Shown piece by piece: positions 20,056 through 29,851 of a DNA stretch of 64,000 bases. Numbering within the stretch: position 1 is the first letter of the stretch; each line of letters opens with the position of its first letter. The notes under the pieces were generated by a model. It was not told the DNA's origin and did no database searches. It was given only the letters and a program-made list of their open reading frames with translations. The position numbers and the translations under genes are program-made. The stretch is taken from contig CAVTGV010000008.1 in NCBI GenBank assembly GCA_963734365.1, forward strand, positions 186,001-250,000, in the 5' to 3' direction. The DNA comes from JACVRW01 sp963734365. GTDB taxonomy: Bacteria > Actinomycetota > Thermoleophilia > Solirubrobacterales > Thermoleophilaceae.

Positions 20056-21123
20056 ATGCGCACCCTCACCCGCCGCGAGCTGACCGCCGCGCTCTGCGCC
20101 CGCCAGCTGCTGCTCGAGCGCAGACAGCTGCGCCCCGCCGAGGCGATCCGGCGACTCACGCCATTGCAAGGCCAGGACCCGCCCGCGCCCTACGTCGCGC
20201 TTGCCGCGCGGGTCGACGGCTTCAACCCCCGGCAACTCGAGCGCGCGCTCGGCCGCGGAAGCGTCGTCAAGACCACGCTCATGCGAATGACCCTCCACCT
20301 GGCGGCCGCGCCCGACTACCCGGCTTATGCACAGCTGGCGCGGCAGGCCAGGATGCGGGCCTGGCGCAACGCCTACTCGCACCTCGACGAGGAACAGTTG
20401 GCGGCTGAGCTCGGGGCCTGGCTGGACGAGCCGCGGACTAACCACGAGATACGAGAGCGGGTCGGGGGCTACGGAGTCGAGGGCGAACACGAGTGGGTCA
20501 CCGTGATGTTCGCCCGCAACCTGCTTCCACTGGTGCAGGTCCCGCCGGCGGGCTACTGGCGCGAGCGCACCCGGCCCACCTTCGTGGTCGACCGGCGCGC
20601 CCTGCCCGACCCGGTGGAGGCAGCCGCGCTTGTGCTGGGCCGCTACCTGTCCGCCTTCGGTCCCGCGAGCCGCCGGGATCTCGCGGCCTGGGCCGGGGTG
20701 GCCCAGCGCGACTTCGCCGGAGCGTGGGAGCGACTGCCGCTGGTCTACTACCGCGCCGAGGACGACTCCGAGCTGCTCGATCTACCGCGGCGGCCCCTCC
20801 CGCCGGAGTCGACGCCTCTGCCGGTGCGCTTCCTCTCGCGCTGGGAACAGGCGCTGCTGGCGTACGACGACCGCGAGCGCATCATCCCTTCGGCGGTGCA
20901 GCCGCTCAAGTTGACGCTGAGCGGAGACCAGACGGTCACAGTCGACGGCCGCGTGGCCGCGAGCTGGCAGCTGAGGCGCGGCCGCCGGCGGGTGAAGGTG
21001 GAGATCACTCCACACGTGGACATCCGCCGCTCGGCCCAGGCGGAGATCCGTGCCGAGGCCCGGCGCATTGCGCGCTTCTGCGAGCCGGAGGCCGAGAACA
21101 TCGAGGTGGGCGGTCTTCGGTGA
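20056..21123 (+). CDS. Winged-helix DNA-binding domain protein (HTH_42/YcaQ-AlkX group)
   Basis: A 355-residue protein of the winged-helix superfamily that includes YcaQ/AlkX-type DNA glycosylases and similar antibiotic-associated proteins. Signals are LTPLQGQDPPAPYVALAAR near the N-terminus, KTTLMRMTLHL (the conserved TxxRxT-like segment), RRDLAAWAGV and SRWEQALLAYDDRERI toward the C-terminus. Members can excise DNA crosslinks or alkylated bases. The QxQ motif of proven glycosylases is represented only by LQGQ, so enzymatic activity is uncertain. The gene starts with an ATG at 20056 and ends 17 bases before aconitase. Confidence 0.8.
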   Translation: MRTLTRRELTAALCARQLLLERRQLRPAEAIRRLTPLQGQDPPAPYVALAARVDGFNPRQLERALGRGSVVKTTLMRMTLHLAAAPDYPAYAQLARQARMRAWRNAYSHLDEEQLAAELGAWLDEPRTNHEIRERVGGYGVEGEHEWVTVMFARNLLPLVQVPPAGYWRERTRPTFVVDRRALPDPVEAAALVLGRYLSAFGPASRRDLAAWAGVAQRDFAGAWERLPLVYYRAEDDSELLDLPRRPLPPESTPLPVRFLSRWEQALLAYDDRERIIPSAVQPLKLTLSGDQTVTVDGRVAASWQLRRGRRRVKVEITPHVDIRRSAQAEIRAEARRIARFCEPEAENIEVGGLR

Positions 21124-21140
21124 CTGGGTAGATTTCTGCT

Positions 21141-23867
<2,727 letters not shown>

Positions 23868-23891
23868 CGGCGCGCGGCCCGGGCGCTCGGG

Positions 23892-23920
23892 TTGACATTT
23901 GATAGGTCAATCAATAAACT
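23892..23920 (+). promoter_or_regulatory. Promoter overlapping the TetR operator
   Basis: TTGACA (23892-23897) and TAAACT (23915-23920) are spaced 17 bp, a plausible -35/-10 pair for the TetR gene. The operator candidate at 23900-23918 sits between and over them, so bound repressor would block RNA polymerase. Predicted from pattern only. Confidence 0.55.
23900..23918 (+). repeat. TetR operator candidate, copy 1
   Basis: The 19-bp sequence TGATAGGTCAATCAATAAA occurs here and again at 24481-24499. It contains an inverted repeat, TGAT-AGGTCA-ATCA; with the flanking base in this copy the arms are TTGAT/ATCAA. The only two copies seen are directly before the regulator and the exporter genes. Confidence 0.7.
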
Positions 23921-23927
23921 GCCCCGC

Positions 23928-24455
23928 ATGAGTCCGAAGGCCAGCCCTCGAAGCGAGTCCCGCGCGAGCTCCGATGAGCGTCGCGAGCAGGTGCTCGAGG
24001 CGGCGGTCAAGGAGTTCGCGGCCAGCGGCTACCACGCCGCCAGCACGAGCGCGATCGCGAAGCGGGCCGGCATCTCCCAGCCCTATATCTACGCGCTCTT
24101 TCCCAACAAGCGCGAGCTGTTCCTGGCCACCCACCGCCGGGTGACGCTGCGCATCCTCGAGGCGTTCGCCGACGCCGCGCGGGGCAAGGACGGCCCGGAG
24201 GAGAAGCTCGAGGCGATGGGTCACGTCTACATGCAGCTGCTCGAGGATCGCGACGAGATCCTTGTTCAGATGCAGGCCCACGCGGCGGCGGGCGACCCCG
24301 ACCTGCGCGAGCCGATCCGCGACGCGTTCGTGGACGTGATCGAGCAGGTGCGAAGCCTCACCGGCGCCTCCGAGGAGCGAGTGCTGCAGTTCATGTCGAA
24401 GGGCATGTACCTGAACGTGGCCGCGGCGCTCGGCCTCCCGCCGGAGTACTGCTAG
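23928..24455 (+). CDS. TetR-family regulator, probable repressor of the MFS exporter
   Basis: A 175-residue regulator. The N-terminal helix-turn-helix region (about 18-65) reads VLEAAVKEFAASGYHAAST, IAKRAGISQPYIYALFPNK; the C-terminal ligand domain is 110 residues. ATG 23928 is preferred over an upstream GTG/TTG in the promoter. The promoter contains a 19-bp sequence that recurs exactly before the exporter gene (see repeats), so autoregulation plus control of the exporter is the simplest model. It lies 68 bases before the exporter gene, in the same orientation. Confidence 0.9.
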   Translation: MSPKASPRSESRASSDERREQVLEAAVKEFAASGYHAASTSAIAKRAGISQPYIYALFPNKRELFLATHRRVTLRILEAFADAARGKDGPEEKLEAMGHVYMQLLEDRDEILVQMQAHAAAGDPDLREPIRDAFVDVIEQVRSLTGASEERVLQFMSKGMYLNVAAALGLPPEYC

Positions 24456-24480
24456 CGGGTCTCTTTTTTTGGCGTGAAAG

Positions 24481-24499
24481 TGATAGGTCAATCAATAAA
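24481..24499 (+). repeat. TetR operator candidate, copy 2 (before the exporter)
   Basis: Exact copy of the 19-bp sequence at 23900-23918, ending 24 bases before the exporter start codon. TAAATT at 24496-24501 is in the same relation to the repeat as the -10 candidate of copy 1. The Shine-Dalgarno GGAGG (24511-24515) follows. This region therefore holds the exporter promoter and operator. Confidence 0.7.
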
Positions 24500-24523
24500 T
24501 TCAAGGAGCCGGAGGTAACGCAG

Positions 24524-25939
24524 ATGACAGGCAACCGCAGCATCTGGACCCTGGCGATCGTCTCGGTCGCCCTGTTCATGGTCACGCTCGACAACCTCGT
24601 GGTGACCAATGCTCTCGTGAGCATCCGCGAGGACCTGGGCGCCACGCTCGAGGAGCTCGAGTGGACGGTCAACGCGTACACGCTCAGCTTTGCGGTGTTC
24701 CTCCTGACCGGCGCCGCGCTGGGCGACCGGCTGGGACGGCGTTCGGTGTTCGCCGCCGGGCTCGGGATCTTCACGCTCGCGTCCGCCGCGGCTGCCCTCG
24801 CGCCGGGCACCGACGCCCTGATCGCCTCGCGGGCGGTGCAGGGCCTCGGCGCAGCCATCATCACCCCGCTCTCGCTCACGCTCCTCAGTGACGCGTTCGC
24901 CGCGGACAAGCGAGGCCTGGCACTCGGCATCTGGTCGGGCGTGTCCGGCTTGGGCGTGGCGCTCGGCCCGGTGGTGGGCGGCGCGGTGGTGGACGGCTTC
25001 TCCTGGCAGTGGATCTTCTGGCTCAACGTCCCCATCGGGCTCGTGCTGGCGCCGGTGGCACTCACCGCCCTTCGGGAGAGCCGTGGGCCCAGCCGCTCGC
25101 TCGACGTGCGCGGCGTGGCGCTCGCGAGCACGGGCCTGCTGGGAGTGGTGTTCGGGATCGTGCGCTCGCAGGCGCTCGGCTGGACCAGCACGACCGTGCT
25201 CGTGTCGATCGTCGCCGGCGCGGTCCTGCTCGTGGGCTTCGTGGCCTGGGAGCTCAGGGCCAAGGCGCCGATGCTGCCGATGCGGTTCTTCTCGAATCGG
25301 ACCTTCTCGGCCACGAACGGAGTCTCGCTGGCGATGTACTTCGGCTCGTTCGGAGCGATCTTCCTACTCGCCCAGTTCTTCCAGGTCGCGCAGGGATACT
25401 CGCCGCTCGAGGCGGGGATCCGGACGCTGCCGTGGACCGCGATGCCGATCTTCGTCGCGCCGATCGCCGGCGTCCTGTCCGACCGGATCGGCAGCCGCCC
25501 GCTGATGGCGGCCGGGCTGGCGCTGCAGGCCGCGGGGCTGGGCTGGCTCGCGTTCGTGACGGCGCCGGACGTGGCCTACGGACTGCTCGTCCCCGGCTTC
25601 GTGATGGCCGGCGCGGGTATGGCCCTTGTGTTCGCGCCGGCGGCCAACGCGGTGCTCGGCGCGGTGCGGCCCGAGGAGGCCGGCCAGGCCTCCGGCGCCA
25701 CCAACACGATCCGCGAGATCGGTGGCGTGCTCGGCGTGGCCGTGCTCGCCACGGTGTTCAGCTCGAACGGCGGCATGGTCTCGCCCCAGGCCTACGTGGA
25801 CGGCCTGGTGCCCGCTGTGTGGGTCGGGGCAGCCGTGCTTGCCGTCGGCGCGCTGGTTGCGCTCCTGATCCCGCGGCGCAGCGGTCGGGAGTCGGTGGCG
25901 ACCCCCGCCGGCGCTGTCGCGGACCCGGTGCCGGCGTAG
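24524..25939 (+). CDS. MFS drug-efflux transporter, DHA2 (14-TMS) family
   Basis: A 471-residue membrane protein with 14 predicted helices. Motif C of drug:H+ antiporters is represented by GLGVALGPVVGGAVV; motif A by GDRLGRRSVF; the family's motif D1 by LDNLVVTNAL. These place it with EmrB/QacA-type DHA2 exporters, which expel cationic drugs, dyes or fatty acids by proton antiport. It has a good Shine-Dalgarno (GGAGG, 8 bases from the ATG). With the preceding TetR gene and shared operator it forms a classical inducible efflux pair. The actual substrate and inducer are unknown. Confidence 0.92.
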   Translation: MTGNRSIWTLAIVSVALFMVTLDNLVVTNALVSIREDLGATLEELEWTVNAYTLSFAVFLLTGAALGDRLGRRSVFAAGLGIFTLASAAAALAPGTDALIASRAVQGLGAAIITPLSLTLLSDAFAADKRGLALGIWSGVSGLGVALGPVVGGAVVDGFSWQWIFWLNVPIGLVLAPVALTALRESRGPSRSLDVRGVALASTGLLGVVFGIVRSQALGWTSTTVLVSIVAGAVLLVGFVAWELRAKAPMLPMRFFSNRTFSATNGVSLAMYFGSFGAIFLLAQFFQVAQGYSPLEAGIRTLPWTAMPIFVAPIAGVLSDRIGSRPLMAAGLALQAAGLGWLAFVTAPDVAYGLLVPGFVMAGAGMALVFAPAANAVLGAVRPEEAGQASGATNTIREIGGVLGVAVLATVFSSNGGMVSPQAYVDGLVPAVWVGAAVLAVGALVALLIPRRSGRESVATPAGAVADPVPA

Positions 25940-25985
25940 GGGCGGGTGGCGGGCGCGCCAGGCGGCGCGCCCGCCCCGCGTTACT

Positions 25986-27191
25986 GTGCAGGGCGTGCTC
26001 GAAACAGCAGCCCTCGACGTCACGACGCTGCGCCAGCGCTTCCCGGCTCTCGCCTCCGGCGCCGCCTATCTCGACGGCCCCGGCGGATCGCAGGTGCCCG
26101 AGGAGGTCGGCCAGGCGATGTCCTCCTACCTGTACGAATCGAACGCGAACCTCGGCGGAGCGTTCCCGACGTCGGCAGCGTCCGACGAGCTGATGGCGCG
26201 CGGCCGGGAGAGCGCGGCCGACTTCATTGGTGGCGAGCCCGACGGCATCGCCTTCGGCGCGAACATGACGACGCTGAACTTCCTGCTCGCCCACGCCGTG
26301 GCGCGCACGCTCGAGCCGGGCGACGAGATCATCGTGACCCAGCTCGACCACGACGCCAACGTCTCACCCTGGCTCCTGGTGGCCCGCGACCACGGGCTGA
26401 GCGTCCGGGTGGCCCCGATCAGGACCAGCGACGTGACACTCGACGTCGACGCGCTCGAGGGCATGCTCGGCGACCGCACCGCGGTGATCGCCTTCACGCT
26501 CGCCTCCAACGCGGTCGGCTCGATTCCGGACGCCGGGCGCATCGCCGCGGCGGCGCACCGCGTGGGAGCACTGGCCTGGGCCGACGGCGTCCACCTGGCC
26601 CCGCACCGGCGGCTGCGGGCGCGCGAGCTGGGCCTCGACGTGGTGCTGTGCTCGCCCTACAAGTTCTTCGGCCCCCATATGGGGATCGCCCACATCCGGG
26701 CCGACCTCGCCGGATCGTTGCCGGCCGATCGGGTGCGGCCGGCCGACGAGCACCCGGCCGGTCATCGCTTCGAGACCGGTACCCAGTCCCACGAGGCGAT
26801 CGCCGGAACCGTGGCGGCCATCGACTACCTGCGCTCGCTCGGGGACGGCGATCTCGATGCCGCCTTCGGCCGGATCGAGGCGCACGAGCGGGCTCTGGCG
26901 GAGCGCTTCCTCGACGGGCTGCCGGGCGGCGTGACGCTGTACGGCATCCCGGGCACGCGCGACCGCACACCCACCTTCTGCTTCCAGGTCGACGGGCTCG
27001 AGCCGCGCGCCGTGGCCGAGCAGCTGGCCGAGCGCGACCTGTACGTGTGGGAGGGCCACTACTACGCCCTCGAGCCCATGCGCGCCCTCGGCCTGGAGCG
27101 CAGCGGTGCGGTGCGGGCCGGCTTCCTGCACTACACCACCGAGGCCGAGGTCGACCGGCTGCTCGCCGCGCTCGCCGAGCTGGCGCCCTGA
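25986..27191 (+). CDS. Cysteine desulfurase-like class V aminotransferase
   Basis: A 401-residue PLP enzyme of the class V aminotransferase fold, closest in character to the VC1184/SufS-like group. The Schiff-base lysine is K226 in CSPYKFFGPHMG. Other landmarks are YLDGPGGSQVP near residue 30, TQLDHDANVSPW, ADGVHLAPH (the Asp contacting the pyridine) and RFETGTQSHE. There is no obvious catalytic Cys loop of SufS/IscS at the C-terminus and no suf/isc genes are nearby, so the sulfur-transfer role is doubtful. GTG at 25986 is used; GTG at 25995 is also possible. It converges with the next gene, leaving 7 bases between stops. Confidence 0.87.
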   Translation: MQGVLETAALDVTTLRQRFPALASGAAYLDGPGGSQVPEEVGQAMSSYLYESNANLGGAFPTSAASDELMARGRESAADFIGGEPDGIAFGANMTTLNFLLAHAVARTLEPGDEIIVTQLDHDANVSPWLLVARDHGLSVRVAPIRTSDVTLDVDALEGMLGDRTAVIAFTLASNAVGSIPDAGRIAAAAHRVGALAWADGVHLAPHRRLRARELGLDVVLCSPYKFFGPHMGIAHIRADLAGSLPADRVRPADEHPAGHRFETGTQSHEAIAGTVAAIDYLRSLGDGDLDAAFGRIEAHERALAERFLDGLPGGVTLYGIPGTRDRTPTFCFQVDGLEPRAVAEQLAERDLYVWEGHYYALEPMRALGLERSGAVRAGFLHYTTEAEVDRLLAALAELAP

Positions 27192-27198
27192 GCGCCGC

Positions 27199-27750
27199 TC
27201 AGCCCGCCGGCGCCGCCCGCACTCTGATCGCCCTCAGCCAGACGCGTCTGATCAGCGCGCTGCCCGGGTGGATCACGCGCCAGTAGCGCAGGAAGGACCG
27301 GCGTGCGGAATCGTCGGCGGCCAGCACTCGCGTCTCGGTGGTGAGCCGGGCAACCAACCCGTTGGGGCCGGGCTCGGCGCGGAAGTCGAACACCGTCTTG
27401 GCGAAGCCCGGCGCGTCCAGGTCGCGAAACTCCGCCGGCGCCACCACGCGCAGACCGCCCGTGGGCTTCCAGAACTGGCCGACGGCGCCGAAGATCAGCT
27501 CGTCGGGACGCTCGGCGAGCGCCACGAACCCTGCGCGCCGGAAGTCCTCGACGATCGGATGCGACGCGGACGGCCTGTGGCCGGCGAGCAGCGCGGGCAG
27601 GCTGCGCACCGCCATCAGCGCGGCGAAGAGCGGCACGTCGCGCCAGGTGAGCTCGCGCGCCGTCTCGATCACGCGCTCGGGCGTGGCGGCAATGGCGGTG
27701 GAGTGGACCTCGCGGACGTCGTAGTGGGGGAGGAACTCGTCGAGTGGCAT
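27199..27750 (-). CDS. Conserved hypothetical protein (SRPBCC/StAR-like fold suspected)
   Basis: A 183-residue soluble protein with no recognised catalytic motif. The layout resembles small actinobacterial proteins of the SRPBCC (Bet v1-like) type: N-terminal VREVHSTAIAATPERVIETA, then GAVGQFWKP, PGFAKTVFDFRAEP, and TTETRVLAADDSARRSFLRYW. A lipid or hydrophobic-ligand cavity is possible. It diverges from the TetR gene at 27787 across a 36-bp region with a 28-bp palindrome, so it is probably repressed by that regulator. This links it to the crotonase/fatty-acid genes downstream. Function otherwise unknown. Confidence 0.75.
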   Translation of the reverse strand: MPLDEFLPHYDVREVHSTAIAATPERVIETARELTWRDVPLFAALMAVRSLPALLAGHRPSASHPIVEDFRRAGFVALAERPDELIFGAVGQFWKPTGGLRVVAPAEFRDLDAPGFAKTVFDFRAEPGPNGLVARLTTETRVLAADDSARRSFLRYWRVIHPGSALIRRVWLRAIRVRAAPAG

Positions 27751-27754
27751 TGCT

Positions 27755-27782
27755 TAGAAGAATATTCTAGAATGATCTTCTA
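27755..27782. promoter_or_regulatory. 28-bp near-perfect palindrome, TetR operator in a divergent promoter
   Basis: Arms TAGAAGA and TCTTCTA flank the central palindrome ATTCTAGAAT; only two base pairs of the 14 are mismatched. It lies in the 36-bp gap between the start codons of the hypothetical gene (minus) and the TetR gene (plus). It is strikingly AT-rich for this genome. A repressor bound here would control both directions. A nested perfect 10-bp palindrome (AGAATATTCT) is at 27759-27768. Confidence 0.72.
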
Positions 27783-27786
27783 GACG

Positions 27787-28366
27787 ATGGTAGCCGATCG
27801 GCGACAGGCGATTCTCGACGCTGCGCTTCGGGCGTTCACCGAGAGTGGCACCGCGGCCGCCACGGTCGACGACGTGCGCCGCCTCTCCGGGGCGAGCGTG
27901 GGCTCCATCTACCACCACTTCGGCGACAAGGAGGGCCTGGCCGTGGCTCTCTACGTGGAGGGGCTGCGCAGCTACCAGGAGGGCTTCCTGGCCGTGCTGG
28001 AGCGCGAGCAGGAGGCCGAGCGAGGTGTCCGGGCGCTGGTGCGCCACCACCTGCGCTGGGTGGCCGCTCACCCCGACCTCGCCCGCCTGTTGCTCGCCGG
28101 CGCCCCGCCAGGCGCGGCGGAGCTGGCTCGAGCCCCTCAACCGAGAGCTGTTCTCGGCCACGTCGGCGTGGTTTCGCCGCCAGGCGGACACGGGGGCGAT
28201 CCGCTCCCTTCCCCGCGACCTCCTGTACGCGGTGCTCGTGGGCCCCGCACAGGAGTTCTCCCGCCACTGGCTCGCGGGACGCGTGCAGAGCTCGATGCGA
28301 ACCGCGGAGCGCGTCCTGGCCCAGGCGGCCTGGGACGCGCTGCGCCGCCCGGAAGGAGATGACTGA
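27787..28366 (+). pseudogene. TetR-family regulator, split by a one-base insertion
   Basis: The protein starts with the usual TetR helix-turn-helix (AILDAALRAFTESGTAAATVDDV, then GASVGSIYHHFGDKEGLAVALY). The frame is intact to AGAPPGAAEL, then breaks at 28125-28126, where the DNA reads GAGCTGGCTCGAG. Deleting one G gives LEPLNRELFSATSAWFRRQ and continues to a normal end (RVLAQAAWDALRRPEG) at 28366, about 192 residues in all. The start ATG is adjacent to the 28-bp operator. The stop is one base from the crotonase GTG start, so the two form an operon. Confidence 0.83.
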
Positions 28367-28367
28367 C

Positions 28368-29234
28368 GTGTCCAAGAGCTATCCACAGGTGGTGGCGGAG
28401 GCCCGCGCGGCCGATCCGGACCTGGTGCTGGTGGAGCGCCACGGCGCGCACGCCACGGTGACCCTCAACGATCCTGAGAAGCTCAACCCGCTCAGCGCGG
28501 AGCTGACGGTGCGCCTGCGCGAAGTGCTCACCGGACTGGCGTCCGACGAGTCGCTGCGTGCGGTGGTGCTCACCGGCGCCGACCCGGCCTTCTCCGCGGG
28601 CGGCGATCTGCGGCTCATGCGCGACAGCGCCCGGCCGATGCTCGCGGGCGAGGGCGGCGCGCCGGAGCTGTGGCGCTGGATCCGGATGGAGTTCGGCGGG
28701 ATCGCCCGCCTGATCACCCGGACGGACAAGGCGTTCGTGGCCGCGGTCAACGGGGCGGCGGCGGGAGTGGGGCTGGCCTTCGCGCTCGCCTGCGACCTGA
28801 TCCTCGTCTCCGAGCGAGCCCGGCTCGTGCCGGCGTTTGGCCGGATCGGGCTGCTCCCGGAGGTCGGGACGAGCTGGATGCTCACGCGCCGGCTCGGCTA
28901 CCAGCGCGCCTTCGAGCTGTTCGCCGGCGGTGCGCACCTGTCGGGCGACGAGGCGGCCGGGCTGGGGCTGGCCAACTCGGTCCACGCCCACGACGAGCTC
29001 CTGCCCGCCGCACTCGCGTGGTGCGAGCGCATCGAGGAGCTGCCCCGCCACGTGACCACCATGGTCAAGCCGCTGCTGCGCGGCGCGGCCGACATGACCT
29101 GGGAGCAGGCCATCGCCATGGAGGAGTTCGCCGAGCCCCAGTGCTTCACCACGGCAGCGCACCGCGAGGCGATCGACGGCTGCTGGCCGCGCAGCGGTAG
29201 ACGGGCGAAGGTTGGCGGCGCTCCAGCCGGGTAG
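28368..29234 (+). CDS. Enoyl-CoA hydratase/isomerase (crotonase) family protein
   Basis: A 288-residue crotonase-fold protein. The oxyanion-hole segments are SAGGDLRLM and NGAAAGVGLAFALACDL. The catalytic-Glu position of hydratases is occupied by GLLPEVGTSWML, so hydratase chemistry is plausible; isomerase or hydrolase members share these motifs. The GTG at 28368 is chosen because GGAAGGAG (28351-28358) sits 9 bases upstream; an ATG at 28359 is too close to that site. It follows the TetR gene directly and is presumably controlled by the palindrome at 27755-27782. The last 20 residues are Arg/Gly-rich and not conserved. Confidence 0.87.
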   Translation: MSKSYPQVVAEARAADPDLVLVERHGAHATVTLNDPEKLNPLSAELTVRLREVLTGLASDESLRAVVLTGADPAFSAGGDLRLMRDSARPMLAGEGGAPELWRWIRMEFGGIARLITRTDKAFVAAVNGAAAGVGLAFALACDLILVSERARLVPAFGRIGLLPEVGTSWMLTRRLGYQRAFELFAGGAHLSGDEAAGLGLANSVHAHDELLPAALAWCERIEELPRHVTTMVKPLLRGAADMTWEQAIAMEEFAEPQCFTTAAHREAIDGCWPRSGRRAKVGGAPAG

Positions 29235-29283
29235 CCGACGGTTACGCGCCCGTCCGTGGGCGACACGACCAGCGAGGTGACCG

Positions 29284-29514
29284 ATGCCCGACGAGGACGA
29301 TCAGACTCAGGCTGACGAGCAAACGCTCCCCAAGACACCTCTTCACGCCTACAAGGAAGGCCGTGAGGACGAGGTCGAGGGCGACGTCGACAAGCTGAAG
29401 TCCGGCAACCCGGAGGAGTCTCAGCGCGAGGAGATCGAGAACGAGGACGAGGGCTCGGACGACCACATCGAGCCGCCTCCGAAGCGAGACCTGAGCGAGG
29501 GGTCTGCGGACTGA
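29284..29514 (+). CDS. Small highly acidic hydrophilic protein
   Basis: A 76-residue protein rich in Asp and Glu (MPDEDDQTQADEQ, EEIENEDEGSDDHIEPPPK), with no hydrophobic segment and no cysteines; it is probably disordered. The Shine-Dalgarno GAGGTGA sits 6 bases before the ATG. The reverse-strand reading frame here is very Leu/Val-rich, a normal artefact of Asp/Glu-rich codons, so the plus strand is favoured. Similar short acidic proteins occur in other actinobacteria without known function. It may act as a stress or metal-buffering protein, but this is a guess. Confidence 0.6.
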   Translation: MPDEDDQTQADEQTLPKTPLHAYKEGREDEVEGDVDKLKSGNPEESQREEIENEDEGSDDHIEPPPKRDLSEGSAD

Positions 29515-29521
29515 GCGCCGG

Positions 29522-29836
29522 CTAGATGTCGCCGCCCAGCCGGTCCTCCACCGCCCTGACCTTGTCGTCGAGGGTCTGGTCCGGGCGGTCGCGCCGCTCG
29601 TCGAGCTTGAGGACCGTGTAGACGCGGGGGACGCCCTGCTCGAAGGGCACGGCGTGGAGCTCGGCCACCACCGCGAGGATGTCCTCCGTGGTGCCCTCGA
29701 GCGAGGTGCCCATCGCGTGCATGCGGTAGCGGACCCGGTCCTGGGCCCCCAGGCGTCGCTGGATCTCGGCGATGTACTCGCTGGCGCTCGGGCCTGAGCG
29801 GCCGAGCGCCAGCACGGTCAGGTCGGCCGTGGCCAC
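29522..29836 (-). CDS. MTH1187/YkoF-type thiamine-binding protein
   Basis: A 104-residue protein of the MTH1187 (DUF77) family, small ferredoxin-like proteins that bind thiamine-like ligands. Key parts are ADLTVLALGRSGPSASEYIAEI, YRMHAMGTSLEGTTEDILAVV and PRVYTVLKLDERRDRPDQTL, matching the usual length and order. It begins 15 bases after the end of the 3-hydroxyacyl-CoA dehydrogenase and is on the same strand, so it is probably the last gene of the beta-oxidation operon. A metabolic reason for the link is not evident. Confidence 0.87.
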   Translation of the reverse strand: MATADLTVLALGRSGPSASEYIAEIQRRLGAQDRVRYRMHAMGTSLEGTTEDILAVVAELHAVPFEQGVPRVYTVLKLDERRDRPDQTLDDKVRAVEDRLGGDI

Positions 29837-29851
29837 CGCCGCAGTATCGCG

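Noticed and set aside
24455..24475. A terminator after the TetR gene (run of T at 24464-24470)
   Set aside because: No GC-rich hairpin precedes the T run, and the exporter promoter follows directly.
29242..29466. A Leu/Val-rich minus-strand frame resembling a membrane protein
   Set aside because: Mirror image of Asp/Glu codons of the acidic protein at 29284-29514, which has the Shine-Dalgarno.
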